A DNA stretch of 64,000 bases from Bugulina stolonifera (GCA_935421135.1 OW285197.1:10939223-11003222); one strand, 5' to 3'. Counted from the stretch's first letter, positions 1-12,679 are shown. A program made the numbers and translations. The notes: generated from the sequence alone by a model not told the origin.

Positions 1-3000
1 GGAGACCCATTCGACTAGCTCTGCTATCGGGCAGCCACATTAAAGAATTGTGTTTGGCGCCATGAATATTATATTATTATTATTATTATTTAGCACAGTG
101 AGATTCCAAAACTGTATGAACGAACGGGAACAAAGCTAGACCAATTCCATGCGACCAGACACTGGTGTAGAAATTCTAATTCATCTATTCTTTAGCTTGC
201 ACCATATCATCTTTATCTCCAATGTTGGAAAAAGCATAGGTAGGTGTTGTAGCAGTAATATGTTATGTACATTAACTTGATTATCAGTACTAGTACTTCA
301 GCATTATCTATTCAACAGGGTGGGAAATTCTGTGAGAGTTGAACCCAACCAAAACTACATTGCCACTAACTATTGATGTGTTCTCTTCGAGGGTCACAAT
401 CACTTTTCTTAATAAAATGCTCTACAAATTTGAATTGCAGATAGTACATATTGGATTGCAAAAGAAGCGTTCCAAATGTACAGTTCACCCGTACTCCAAG
501 AGGTTTCTTCAACAAGTAACTCTATAAAAGGTGAAGCGTTATAGTGCCTCAGCATTCAAGCTGAGTGATTACGATTAAAAACAAACTTCTGCTGGCACGC
601 TACATGGACTGTGTATCTCATTATGATTTCTGTTCATGTTCAATACTTTACACATGTATTTTACTCTGGATTCGGCTGTTTTCATCGTTGTATTTTGTTA
701 TAAACAGATATCGTAAATAAACAATAAATGTTTTAAGATATTGAAGTTGAATAGTCATTTGATGTCCTCATATTAATAACTAAGAATGACGGTTACATTT
801 TCAGAAAGTACGACGAATCAAATAATAGTCAGAATCATTTCAAACATTTTTGTTTAAATGTATATGAATCATAGTTGGGCGGATCTATACTTGTGCACGT
901 GATTCCATGGCTATTGGTTTTAGTCTCCAGCACTTTGCCAAAAGTATACTAGTAGGCCTAAATTAATCTTGCAATCACAGCTCAGTGTCATAAAACGGAG
1001 AGGGCAATAAAATTTGTCTAGAGACTGTATTGGTAAATAATCAGTAAATTGATGTTCATAACTACAGCAGTTACATGTCTTTGCAAATGAAAAATTGCAG
1101 TTTCATCTAGTAAAATAAATCCTCCCTAAAGCCTAAGAAAGATAAGAAAAATAGCACAAAATAAATGTAAAATCAAATATAATAGTCTAAAGTATAAATT
1201 TTGAGCTGCATGTATTTTCCATTTACTATGGCTGCAAACACAAAAAACATGAGTAATCTTGGAATTCAAAATAATGACATCTTGGAACAAAACTAAATCC
1301 ACTCGGCTAATTGCAAATAACCATGAGTGCATAATATTAGTTCTTGTTAACATTAAAGCTTGTGGATTACGGTCACTTGAAACGGGGCAGTAATAATCGA
1401 CTTAGTAAATAGAAAAGATCACTAATGTAACCGCACAATATAGAAAAAAATCAAAATGGAATTGGCCATCACAGGCATCAAATACAACATGTACTGTACT
1501 CATTGAAATTCTATTTACTGAAAGATCATACATGAAATATCAAGCCAACTGCAACTAATACATATAAAAATGAAAAAAAATTCCAATTGTGGCAGAATAT
1601 TAATATTTGAAGGTACCGGTCAACACTTTACAAACCATACGATTGATTTGGCTGCTCGAATTGTTGGTAAGTACTTCAGTTCAAGCAGGTTGCTTGATAG
1701 ATGTTTCTATTCTACAACATTATGTGAACATATTATCATACCATTGGATCACTTAAAAGTACATTAACAACAACAGATGGTACCTAAAATCAGACCACAC
1801 TAAGCAACTGAATATAACTGCTAGGTACAATGTAATAGATTGAAAATGATGAATACAAATCAAATCGATACCAATTTTGCTAGGCTACATTCCAAAAACC
1901 ACAGTACAGAAAAGTAATATGTACATGCAGCAGTGTTTACAGCGAAAGTTTTGCTGAACTGATGCGACAACACTTCACATTTTTTGATTAGACAGAACCT
2001 TGAAAGTTGATGATGCACTTACCTTATGTATACCTATGTACAACAAGTCAACTCAGTGTCCAAGGTACAATACTCGTCACTCAAGTATGACTTTAAGAGG
2101 TTGCCATTGATGGGACTTGACATTCCTGGGTCATAGTCTTGACAAACTGCTAAAAAGAAGCATTCATTACACACATTTTAGTCATCATAGTATTATTATT
2201 ACAACAGAGAAAGCAAATGAGTTGACTATAGTGTCATCAAAAGTTTATTTTACTTACGGCTGCAATCAAAGAATACAATTATTTTGAAATTCAATAAATT
2301 AAGTTTTTGATTAGGTGCTGTATATAGGCCTACATATATTTAGATAGCAACAATCATAGTTAATCAAGTTAATATTATAATCCCAATATTTTATTTTGCA
2401 TTTTATCCATTTTAGTAAAGTTTAAAATAGTATAGTAAAGTAGGCTACATTCATAATAATTAACCATAAGTAACTAGTATGTTATTTTAACAAATTACTT
2501 ATTCACCAATGTGAACAAAAAGTAAATAACAATAATTATCATTGCTATATCCACATGTATAAATAACTTTTTTTAATATCAACTACACTGGCATAGTACA
2601 TTCACATTGACATTGACATTAACTTTTAAGAACTAAATTAAAATCAAAATTAATTTACTTTCATTGATTTGATATGATAATCAAATGATTGCAAATTCTT
2701 GCTGTGCTTGCCATATACCTTGTATCATATCATCTCTTGATAGCATTTTCATCTTGCAACAATAATTTCATTTTGGCAAAAGCAAAATATTATATTTTAT
2801 TCTAATTCTGTCCACAGCCAACTGATTCCCATCGATCACCCAATGGGTTTTCCCACACGTGTACATGCGCATTCGATTTAGTTAGCCAATTATAATAAAG
2901 TTCAAGTAACCAATCATGACATTCGCTCTAGCGAGCACATGGGTGTCTCAAAATGTAAACAAAAACGGTGACACTGATCCTTTAATAGCCTATAGATATG

Positions 3001-3060
3001 TGTATATGTATTGTATGTATGGTAGGTATGCATGTATATGTACATGCATGTGTATTAATA
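1..3060. other. AT-rich stretch without supported genes
   Basis: No open frame here has splice-site context, a domain or a paralogue in the window, and the short open frames look like chance. An ATT trinucleotide run lies at about 69-91. The only recurrent pattern is the short word AGGCCTA, scattered as in the rest of the window. I see no RNA gene. Confidence 0.6.
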
Positions 3061-3065
3061 ATGAA

Positions 3066-3243
3066 AATGAATTGTAAGACAAGACACATTTTTATATTTT
3101 TATTGACTCCTTATATTTTGATGTATATCCATACATCATCATCCACTGATGATGATGATGTATATAAGGAGTCAACAAAAATATAAAAATGCGTCTCATC
3201 TTACTATTCATTATTAAGATACTTGCTCGCACCAACATTTTAC
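3066..3243 (+). mobile_element. Foldback MITE-like hairpin, family FB1 copy 1
   Basis: Two arms of about 65-70 bp face each other around a short spacer near 3140; both contain the words TTTTATATTTTTATTGACTC and ATACATCATCATC or their complements. A one-sided tail, ATACTTGCTCGCACCAACAT, follows the hairpin. The whole unit recurs in reverse orientation at 58427-58612, including the tail, so it is a dispersed repeat and not a chance palindrome. It encodes no protein. If transcribed it would form a long double-stranded RNA stem. Confidence 0.75.
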
Positions 3244-3997
3244 AATGTATGTGTATGTATTGTATCGTTAGGTAAATCAGTTAATACAGTTAAATACATA
3301 ATTCCAACCCCAGTCGGCGGGACTGGTATTTACATGGTTATGAAACAAGTCTCTGACTGCTCAAAATGATAAATTCCTTGCTTACACTTACTTGTATTCC
3401 ACCTATGGTTTCACACTGTTAAAAGCGAGCATTACTTAACCTAATGCAGTAACCCTTATTCATTCATGAATATATTTTAGACTGGCTGGAAATATGGATA
3501 TAATATAGGAAACTGAGTTGGGGAGAATATTTACGTTGAGTGGTTGGATGATTATTCGGTTCTAAAGTTGTGAACACTTTCCTTTACGCTACACGGGCGC
3601 AAAATTTATGCGAATCGCATAAGTTTTTTACGTTTTGCGATTTTTGATGTTGCACTTTTGCGAAATCGCAATCTTATTGCATGCTATAAATTACACCATG
3701 GGGATATATATCACTTTACTATCTACTCGTTTCTGTACAGTGTATGATGTTAGAATTGATGAAAATATTGTTGAATGACATTGGAATTTTTCAAGTTTAA
3801 AGCCCTAACATATTTTGAATTTGAAACTTTGTAAATTGTAACCATGGATACGGAAATGGTGTACAGTGTATATATGTACTGACAGGACTGTGTATTTCAT
3901 TACAAATCATCGAATGAGATCAAAAGTGGCTAAGTGGTGACATTTCTTTGCGCAGTTCTTGCTTTCGAAGATTATAACAAGTAAACTCCTGTGCTAA

Positions 3998-4062
3998 CAT
4001 GTAATATCCAGGGTAGTATTAAACTAACTACATGTAATATCCAGGGTAGTATTAAACTAACT
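3998..4062. repeat. Short 32-bp direct duplication
   Basis: The unit beginning CATGTAATATCCAGGGTAGT occurs twice in a row. Copy B of the segmental duplication has only a partial equivalent, so this is a recent local slippage event. Confidence 0.8.
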
Positions 4063-4236
4063 ACAGCTAACAGTTCAAAATTAAAATCATGCTACTACTT
4101 TCCTCAATGTGGAAGCATTCATTAAATCGACCATGACTTTTTTTGTGAAAATAATTAGCTTGCATAAAAGTACATAAATAGTGGATGATATTTCAAGACA
4201 GTGTAATGATGTCACAGTCCAGCAGATAAGACCCGT

Positions 4237-4853
4237 TTACTTCTTATACTTATGATAGCTCTTCCCATTTTTTCCGTCCCAGATATCACCATAAACAGAA
4301 TCGATGAGCTGTCCTTCTGGGCTTATGATGACACTGAGGTCTTCTCTTCTAGCGAGAGCATTTGCTATTGTTTCACCACCCTCGGCGACTACAGACACAT
4401 AAACTGTGTTGGTTCCTGACACATCTACGTCAAATCTGAGGTAGTTTCCGGGAAGAATCTTGCTAAATCCGGCCTTTATTTTGTTCCAATCCAACTCCAC
4501 TCCACCTCCCCCACCGACCTCAACACCCACCTCAGGACCTGTAAAATATTCAATATGCAGTTTTGAGTTGGGAAACAACTTCATCCGTAAAACTTGTGAC
4601 AATTGACTTTTCACAGAAATATAGTTTCCTCGTTTGAACAAGATATATAAGGATATTCAACTGTAGCTGTAGCGGCGACATGTGCACCTGCAACGGTTGC
4701 AGCAACAGCGGCAAAATCACAACATTAATTACCTTTAACTCCGATTTTAGCTTCAAAGTTTGCCATTGTCACATAGCTCCTTTCAGCGTCGACCAACACG
4801 TACACTGTTTTGTTATAGGCATTTGCCACATGCGTTGATGAGCCACTTCCCAT
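4237..4853 (-). CDS. Unrecognised two-exon protein family, member A (140 aa)
   Basis: Exon 1 is 4853-4733 and exon 2 is 4538-4237. The intron has a GTAATT donor and a TTTTACAG acceptor and is phase 1. The start ATG at 4853 matches the starts of both paralogues, each opening with M-G-S. The protein has no signal peptide or membrane segment. Exon 1 carries an A-Y-x-K-T-V-Y-V-L-x-D-A-E-R-S-Y-V-T-M block. Exon 2 opens with a glycine-rich run (G-G-G-G-G-V-E-L-D-W), then N-K-I-K-A-G-F, a T-V-Y-V-S-V-V strand-like segment, and ends in G-K-S-Y-H-K-Y-K-K. The alternating hydrophobic pattern suggests a small beta-rich cytosolic or non-classically secreted protein. I do not recognise the family and assign no function. 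Paralogues are 8017-8641 and 33552-34310. Confidence 0.8.
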
Positions 4854-5559
4854 TGCTGCTCCGTCTTTCAATCCCAACCAAAATAATGTGCAGCTCACAA
4901 TTTGATGTCAGAAGACGTAATTTAAGAGAGTCAGTCGGAGTGAGGCACTAATCAATGGAAACTAAGGAAATAAAGCAGCGACCAATGGGAGAATGTTTTA
5001 ATAAAAGCTCATTCAATTCACTATTCAGTATTATATTGACATATCCATTGTGCTAAGTCCTGAGTCACCTTCAATAAACGCTTTGGGTTACTAACAGAGG
5101 GGGGGGGGAGGAAACTGAGGTGCATATTGAGTGTGCTACTATGAAGTTTAACCTACTGACCTCATAGATACCTAGAGATAGCGTCATGGTAAGAACTCTT
5201 TCTGGCTGTGGTAGCTACTGACTGGCTAATACACAATAAGAGCACATACAGTGTAGCTATTATAGTAGTAAAACAATGCAATTCCTCCAAATACTGTCAA
5301 TTACTTTAGCCCTTCAATACAAAAGGTCGGAAGGATATTATGGTAATGATTCTGTGCAGGGTGGGAAGGGTCTAAGAGTGGTCTACCTGTATGGACTGTT
5401 AACATAAACTGAGCAGTGCTGTATATGGATTATGCTATATGTACCAAGTTTTTGCTTATGTACTAGAGCTGTCATGAGTATGATCTATTCTACATATAGC
5501 TTAGGCACTTAGTGCTATCCAGTGAGACTGCAAGTTGGAAATATGCTAATCTAGAAAAG

Positions 5560-5720
5560 ACAACTCCAAATGCTTCTTGTGGCAGAAGTGTCTTTATTGA
5601 ACTCCAAGCAACAACTACTGACTTGATAACAGACTTGCTTTAATATATAGTTTTACATTTCTGGTAAGAGTAGACAACTCCGGGAAACTGCCATACAAAA
5701 AGTGTCCAATCATGGAGGGT
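5560..5720 (-). repeat. Degenerate LTR-like fragment (copy A)
   Basis: The block around 'GTGTCTTTATTGAACTCC' resembles, in reverse, the poly(A)-signal part of the 663-bp LTR at 29178-29840 (which has GTGTCTTTATTGAAAGCC). A 'TATATAGTTTTACATTTC' segment follows, like the LTR TATA region. The same fragment occurs in copy B at about 10170-10290, so it predates the duplication. No boundaries or target duplication can be defined. Confidence 0.45.
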
Positions 5721-6312
5721 TGAGGCTTATAATGTCAGTACATAGAGATGTCCGCCTCACCCCAATATTATAAATTTTAGCATTTGTGTGCAGTGGCTCT
5801 GACCTCTGCTTCCTGCATTGGTGCAGGAGAAAGAAAGATGGTAATCAGATGTACTCCCTAATACATGGTGTCTCTAATTCATCATGCATGAGATTGTTAT
5901 AGAGAGGAGAACTTCTCCTGTTAGAATTCTATCAGATCAGCATTTCCAGTGTAATAAAGTATTCTGTTTACCAAATTCCGAGCACAGTGAGTCAAGCAGT
6001 ACTTGTTGTAGCCAACTTGACAAAAGGTTGCCATTGTTGAGCAACACAAATAGCAGGACAAGTTTTTCAAAGCCACAGGAAACTTGAGTTATTGTTCTAC
6101 CACCCCCTTACCTGTATGAATTAGAACTTAGTAACCAATGAGTAATCAATTATAATTGCCTAATGTAGGGGCAGCAATGTTGACTGCCTATGAATTCCTA
6201 ATTATACATACAAAAGATTTCAAACTGGACTGAAACATTTACTCATTATAACATCAACTGGTAAACAGTCTATAGACATGTGTACAATGGCCCTGACAGG
6301 GGGTGAAAATAG

Positions 6313-6420
6313 GTATATGACTGCATTCACCGGTTTATCCAACGATATGAAATTAAGGTATACATGTCGTGTATATATTAAATTCATATCATTGGATAAA
6401 CCGGTTAATAACAGTCGTAT
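6313..6420. repeat. Imperfect inverted repeat
   Basis: 'ACCGGTTTATCCAACGATAT' at 6329 is mirrored by 'ATATCATTGGATAAACCGGT' ending at 6405, and pairing extends outward a further 10 bp or so with mismatches. It could be a small foldback element; I see only one copy. Confidence 0.6.
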
Positions 6421-6546
6421 AGCCTACTTACTTCCAACCCCAGTCAGGTGGGGAATGATATTTTTATAGAGTTGAAACAAGTATCTGGCTGCTCAAAAAG
6501 ATAAATTCCTTGCTTAAAAAACATCATATGCTTCCAAATGTACTTA

Positions 6547-7434
6547 CAATGCTGTGAAAAAGTTTAAGGATGCTCCACAACTCAAAAAAGCAAAGGCCAG
6601 TTTTGTGACACAGCACACACAGTTCTATAGGCATACTACATATCAAAATGACCCTTATGGTGTCCTCATCTCAGCCATTCATAATAATATTTGCTTTAGG
6701 GTCTCTCTAAAATTTTAGGTGATTTTATGAGGTACCATGTATACAGGGGAGATAACAATGAAAAATTCACAATATTATGCCAACCTTCAAATTTTGGAGG
6801 GAAGTCATACTTCATGTCATGCAAAATGTGAAAATCTATCATTGAGTCATTTGTTGCTATCAACAACATAAAAAATTGGCCACATAAGAAAGACTGGAGT
6901 TGTGGTCCCCATCTACTGTTGCTATTTCTCTTAAAAGTGGCTCAAAAACTCACAATAAGTAGAATTTATGACTCTAAAATGACAGAACACATGTTAATGA
7001 TCATTTTGGTATACAGAACTTCCAGTAAAATGCTAAAAACCGGTGAGCAATGCTTATTAAACGGGAAAACTACATTTTCGCAAACCGTCCTTAAGATTTT
7101 TCACAACACTGTGAAAAGTTTATGGACGGTTTGCAAAAATGATTAATTTTCACATTGTGCATGACATGAAGTATGACTTCCCTTCAAAATTTGAAGGTTG
7201 GCATCATATTGTGAATTTTTCGTTGTTATCTCCCCTGTATACATGGCACCTCATAAAATCACCTAAAATTTTAGAGAGACTATAAAACAAATATTATTAT
7301 GAATGGCTGAGATGAGGACATCATAAAGGTCATTTTGATATGTAGTATGCCTATAGAACTGTGTGTGCTGTGTCACAAAACTGGCCTTTGCTTTTTTGAG
7401 TTGTGGAGCGTCCTTAAACTTTTTCACAGCATTG
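6547..7434. mobile_element. Long-TIR foldback transposon with TA target duplication
   Basis: The ends are CAATGCTGTGAAAAAGTTTA and its complement, flanked by TA on both sides (6545-6546, 7435-7436). The inverted arms run about 285 bp (6547-6833 and 7150-7434) with scattered mismatches. A second inner palindrome, TTTTCGCAAACCGTCC / GGACGGTTTGCAAAAA, lies near 7077-7140. No transposase frame is present. Termini and TA duplication fit a non-autonomous Tc1/mariner-type element. The site is empty in copy A near 3400. Confidence 0.8.
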
Positions 7435-8016
7435 TACATACCACCTATGGTTCCATGCTGTTAAAAATGATCATTACCTAATACAGTAGAGTAAACCTTA
7501 TTTATTCATGGATGTACGAGCATTTTAGACTGACTGGAAATATGGGTATATATGAGATTGAGTTGGACGGATATTTACGTTGAGTGATGGGATGATTATT
7601 GCAGTTCTGAAGTTGTGAACATTTTCTTTTACTTGATTACAACATGCAGGTATTATTAATCACTTGAATATCTACTGGTTGCTGTACCGTGTATAATGCT
7701 AGAATTGACGAACAAATTATTGTTAAATGACATTAAAATTCTTCTTCAAGTTGAAAGCCCTAACACATGTTGAATTTGAAACTTTGTCTCCATGGATACA
7801 AAAAGAGAGTAGTGTACTGTCAGGACTGTGTATTCCAATACAAATAACCTATATATAAAGTAGTATTGAACTAACTACAGTTAACAGTTGAAAAATTAAA
7901 ATCATGTGGAGCATTCATGACTGTTATTGTGAAAAGAATTGCATAAAAATACATAATTAGTTGACTAATATTTCAAGACAGTCTAATGTTGTCACAGTCC
8001 AGCAGTTAAGACCCAT

Positions 8017-8641
8017 TTACTTCTTATACTTATGATAGCTCTTCCCATTTTTTCCGTCCCAGATATCACCATAAACAGAATCGATGAGCTGTCCTTCTGG
8101 GCTTATGATAACACTGAGATCTGCTCTTCTAGCGAGAGCATTTGCTATTGTTTCACCATCCTCGGTGACTACAGACACGTAAACTGTCGTTGTTCCTGAC
8201 ACGTATACATCGACTCTGAGGTAGTTTCCGGGAAGAATCTTGCTAAATCCGGCCTTTATTTTGTTCCAATCCAGTTCCACTCCACCTCCCCCACCGACCT
8301 CAACACCCACATCACCCGGACCTGTAAAATATTCAATATGCAGTTTTGAGTTGGGGAAGACTACATCCATAAAACTTGTGACAATTGATTTTTCACAGGA
8401 GTATAGTTTCCTCATTGGAACAAGATATATAATAATATTCAACTGTAGCTGCAGCGGCAGTGGTGACATGTGCACCTGCAACGGTTGCAGCAACAGCGGC
8501 AAAATCTTAACATTAATTACCCGTAACTCCGATGTTAGCTTCAAAGTTTGCCATTGTCACATAGCTCCTTTCAGCATCGGCCAACACGTACACGGTTTTT
8601 TTATAGGCATTTGCCACATGCGTTGATGAGCCACTTCCCAT
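8017..8641 (-). CDS. Unrecognised two-exon protein family, member B (141 aa)
   Basis: Exon 1 is 8641-8521 and exon 2 is 8321-8017, with the same phase-1 intron as member A (GTAATT donor, TTTTACAG acceptor). It is very close to member A: identical start, the D-A-E-R-S-Y-V-T-M block in exon 1, the glycine run, N-K-I-K-A-G-F-S-K-I-L-P-G-N-Y-L-R, and the same S-Y-H-K-Y-K-K end. Differences are mostly conservative (for example E-G versus E-D after V-V). Exon 2 also reads open upstream through the intron, but conserved splice sites in all three paralogues make the spliced form the better model. No signal peptide or membrane segment is visible. The function is unknown. Confidence 0.82.
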
Positions 8642-8919
8642 TGCTGCTCCGTCTTTTAATCTCTACCAAAATAATGTGCAGTTCACAAGTTGATGCCAGA
8701 AGATATAGTTTAGGAGAGTCAGACAGAGTGAGGCACTAACCAATAGGACCAAAGGAAATAAAGTAGTGACCAATGGGGAATGGTTTAATAAAAGCTCATT
8801 CAATTCACTATTCAGTATTATATTGACATATCCATTGCGTTATGTAATGAGTCACCTCCGATAAACACGTTGAACTACAGAGGGGGGGGGGGATAACTGG
8901 GGTGTTTACTGAGTGTGCT

Positions 8920-9100
8920 TCTTCTTACTTCCAGTAGTTCTATGTCCATTACTCTCCTCCACAGATAATTTCGATCTCTCAGTAGCACATGTCCATACCA
9001 TCTCAATCTGCTCTCTCTGACTTTGCTTCCCAGTCGAACTACCTTTACTGTATCCCTAATGTACTCATTCCTAATCCTATCATACATGTAATTATTATAG
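8920..9100 (-). pseudogene. LINE reverse-transcriptase C-terminal fragment
   Basis: The minus-strand translation contains D-R-I-R-N-E-Y-I-R-D-T, then S-K-V-R-E-S-R-L-R-W-Y-G-H-V and R-R-V-M-D-I-E. This arrangement is typical of the C-terminal end of endonuclease-type non-LTR retrotransposon ORF2. The fragment is truncated at both ends and absent from duplication copy A, so it inserted, or was retained, only in copy B. Confidence 0.75.
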
Positions 9101-9360
9101 TAGTAAAACAATGAAATTCCTCCAAATTCTGCTAGCTTCAGAAGATCAAGACATTGCTTTAGCCCTTCAATACTAAAGGTCGGAAGGATATATTGTAATA
9201 ATTCTGTGCGGAGCACACACGAGTACCGGGTGTGGGAGGAGGCCAAGAGTGGTCTATTGGACCTGCTTCCTTGCTACATAAACTGAGCAGTGCTGTGTTA
9301 ATGGATTACTATGTTTGCACGACCCATAGATCCGAGTTATTGCTTATGTACCAGAATTCT

Positions 9361-9738
9361 CATGAGCATGATCTATGCTGCTAGTCAGTATGGTCTATGC
9401 TGTTAGTCAGTATGATCTATGCTGTTAGTCAGTATGATCTATGCTGTTAGTCAGTATGACCTATGCTGTTAGTCAGTATGACCTATGCTGCTAGTCAGTG
9501 TGATCTACGCTGCTAGTCAGTATGATTTATGCTGTTAGTCAGTATGATCTATGCTGTTAGTCAGTATGATCTATACTGTCAGTATGATCTACGCTGCTAG
9601 TCAGTATGATTTATGCTGTTAGTCAGTATGATCTATGCTGTTAGTCAGTATGATCTATACTGTCAGTATGATCTATGCTGCTAGTCAGTATGATTTATGC
9701 TGTTAGTCAGTATGATCTATGCTGCTAGTCAGTCTGTA
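9361..9738. repeat. 22-bp minisatellite
   Basis: About 17 tandem copies of ATGCTGTTAGTCAGTATGATCT with C/T and A/C variants and some shortened units (ACTGTCAGTATGATCT). The short units recur at regular spacing near 9578 and 9660, which suggests a higher-order block of about 82 bp. The array is absent from duplication copy A. Confidence 0.9.
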
Positions 9739-10130
9739 TGGTCTGGGGGTTAAGATTCTTGCCTCTAGTCGAGAAAGCCTGGCATACATTCTCCAGTGGT
9801 GACAAGCTTTTCAAGCTTTGGCTGACCACTCAGTCCCTGCGGATCAGGACATAAAATAATGGAGGATCCCTGTTTGTATTTCATCTGCATGCAGGGTAAA
9901 GATCTACCTTTGCGAAACAAGAGCAGCCACATCACGGAGGGGCACAGGTGAAAACGGTCACAACAGAAAGTGACTGAAGAGTGTTGGTGAGACCTAGAAA
10001 AGCTCACACACCACTATAAACTAAGTGATACCTAAGCACATGGTACAGAAATACCACAAACATACTTGGTAACGACAATCTGCCATTGTTATTGTTATTA
10101 CATTATTATTAGTTTATGCACTTCAGGCAA
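9738..10130. mobile_element. Possible tRNA-derived SINE-like insertion
   Basis: This segment is present in copy B and missing from copy A. It begins GGTCTGGGGGTTAAGATTCT, which resembles the 5' half and A box of a tRNA, followed by a GC-richer body. No clear B box or poly(A) tail is seen, so the identification is tentative. Confidence 0.3.
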
Positions 10131-10169
10131 CCCAGTCCAGTTGGAAGCATGCTATTCTATAGATGATAA

Positions 10170-10290
10170 CTCCAAATGCTTGTTGTCGTAGAAATGTCTT
10201 TATTGAACTCAAAGTAACAACTGATTTTATATCAGAAAAACAATTTCCTTATATAGTTTTACATTTCCGGTGGAAGCTTCCGGCAAGTAC
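10170..10290 (-). repeat. Degenerate LTR-like fragment (copy B)
   Basis: This is the copy-B counterpart of 5560-5720, with AATGTCTTTATTGAACTC followed by a TTATATAGTTTTACATTTCC block and a CTTCCGG word. It is weakly similar to the reverse of the 663-bp LTR family. Confidence 0.4.
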
Positions 10291-10699
10291 TGCGAAATAA
10301 CATAGAAAGGTACGACGTCGGTCATGTACAGAAAAACACACATAGTCGTGTAGTTACATTAATTATAAAAGTATAGCTATATAATAGACTCTTGGCCTTG
10401 TAAAACAATGCATTCAGGTAGACAACTCCTGAAACACTGACATACAATAAGTGTCCGATCATGGAGGGTTGAGGCTTATAATGTCAGTACATAGAGATGG
10501 CCGCCTCACCCCAATATTATAAATTTTAGTATTTGTGTGCAGTGGCTTTGACCCCTGCTTCCTGCATTGGTGTAGGAGAAAGAAAGATGGTAATCAGATG
10601 TACTCCATGGTGTCTCTAATTCATCATATTGTATGAGATTGTTATAGAGAGGACAACTTCTCCTGTTAAAATTCTATCAGGCAAACAAGGCCACATGTC

Positions 10700-12600
10700 A
10701 TATTGCCACCTTAAATAGGATTAGTTCAGCCTTGTTGACTTCACAAATACATGTATATCATTGACCTCACTTGTGCAGTGAAGTACGATGCACCAAGTAG
10801 TTACATGTAGACACTTGCATCAGTGAGTTTGATTCTGTGAGGTCTCTGCATCTGTACCGTGGTCTCTCGAGTAGTACATCGGTCTGACGAGATGCTGAGG
10901 TTACTTGTATTAATTGGTAAGACTGTCTGCGCTTCTGAATGAAATGTATCACAAATATATTACAATTAAAATTTTTTTTGATAGAAAATTGTATTTAGTA
11001 ACAATATTATAATAATTGTAATAGATGGAGTAAAATCACGAACAAATTTCATAAAATAAGAAATTTAAGTGTTTACATGAATTTTAGTATCATTCAATTC
11101 GAGAAGAATAATTTTATGATGAGCTGTAATTTCTATGCAGGCATCTAGATATTACCATCTGCACCATATAGAACATCTCTAGAATGCATTGCATGTACAG
11201 TGTATAGTTTTGTGATCGACCCAAATTGTTCATTTAAGTTATTTCTGTCAAAAATATGGAGTCGTCTGGTAATCAATTAACCATTTCACATTTCACTAAC
11301 TTATTTCCGATTCAAATGGCAGGATAAAGTAGAATTACTTCAGTATTATTTTATTGTGGTTATTAGATTATTCCAACAATTTGTTTAAACATGTCTAATC
11401 TGCATGCAAAATATTGTATTTATTTTACGCATTTAAATTCAATTAACTTTTTTGCCCAATAAAAATAAGTAGGCTACACATGAGGAAATAGTAGATACAT
11501 ATTGTAGGTGTAGTGTATTTAGCATAGTGATGAAAATGACACAAAAATGAAGAAAATCTAGATATTGAAGGAACCCACCAAAAAATTCCCATTTGTATAA
11601 TACCTCTGCTTTGCATGTACTAGCAGCATTCTTGTGATGCAGATATAACTTTTCAGTCATGGCTAGTACATTGTACATGTAGATTCATTAAATATGTGTT
11701 TAAAAATGTTTATCCACTTTTATTCACCACCTCTTACTATGCTTCTAGACTTAGTTCAGTTCCCTATAAATCATTAATAATGATAATAAAAGAATGTTCA
11801 GAGATAATTGTTTTTTTATGTTCTTCCTCCCTTTAAAACGATTTGATTCGCATAGCTGTGTATTACTTACTGACTAATTATTGTTTGGGACCCTAATTAA
11901 ATGACCTGTACACTAGAATATCATTATAATTTGGTGCTTGAGGATGTCAATATTGAAAATGTTAAAAAACCAGTTTATATTTATGATACTGTTATTTCTG
12001 GAGTTTTAATAGCTACTTCTGCTTCCTGTGGTTTCATTGCTAAATTCTGTGTGTTACTTGGCAGGATGGCATGTGTCAGTGCAGGACAGCATAGAATTAT
12101 ATTGTCAAAAACTTTTTGTATTTGTGAATGATGGTTACTGTCGAAATAATTCTTGTGAGAAGCAACTGTTACATACGACTTGTAGACAGGTTTAGATCCC
12201 CGAACTTCCAACTCTTTGCAAACCTATGTAGCAACCAAATTAATTTATTTGTTGGGCTCTAAATTGTACAGAGTGTAGTAACCTGGTTGTAAATAGATTT
12301 AAAGTCATTTTGATTATTTACCTTTTTTTCACATTATTTCTGTAACTACTAGCCATGCACTTGTAGTTCATTTCAACTGCCTGATTAAAATGTTGTAAAC
12401 TGAAGATGTGTCAGAGCTAAGGCTAAGTTTTTAGCATTTGTAAACAGATCAAAGCTCTCCAGGTTAATTAGCCAGTGCACCACCATTTAATACGAACGAA
12501 CACTTTAGACGAAATATCCTGAATGTTTCACTATTATCTGTATTGCCAGTTTACAGTTCACTGGCTTTCAATGGTTTAATCGCCACCTTTAGTTTTATCT
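10700..12600. other. AT-rich stretch without supported genes
   Basis: No frame with convincing splice context, no domain and no repeat family that I can define. An open frame at 11901-12131 (+) has a few cysteines, but neither paralogues nor clear splice sites. Confidence 0.5.
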
Positions 12601-12679
12601 CTGTGCTAATTAAAAGTGTTTCTAAGAAAGCGATTATCACATCTAAGCATATGTAAATGTACTGTTGCTGCTGAGGACT

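Larger units (their letters stand above)
3301..5938. repeat. Segmental tandem duplication, copy A
   Basis: The segment starts with a 'CCAACCCCAGTC' block followed by 'GATAAATTCCTTGC' and ends near 'TTAGAATTCTATCAG'. It aligns collinearly with 6431-10681. Both copies hold one minus-strand two-exon gene, the same AT-rich flanks and the same LTR-like tail near 5580/10190. Copy A lacks the transposon at 6547-7434, the LINE fragment and the 22-bp minisatellite found in copy B, so it approximates the state before those insertions. Confidence 0.85.
6431..10681. repeat. Segmental tandem duplication, copy B
   Basis: Collinear with 3301-5938 but longer. The extra material is a foldback element (6547-7434), a LINE 3' fragment (about 8920-9100), a 22-bp minisatellite (9361-9738) and a possible SINE (9738-10130). 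The gene at 8017-8641 is the paralogue of 4237-4853. Confidence 0.85.

Noticed and set aside
9361..9738. CRISPR-like regular repeats (also 13478-13682 and 36203-36370)
   Set aside because: Direct tandem units with no unique spacers, in a spliced eukaryotic genome; these are minisatellites.
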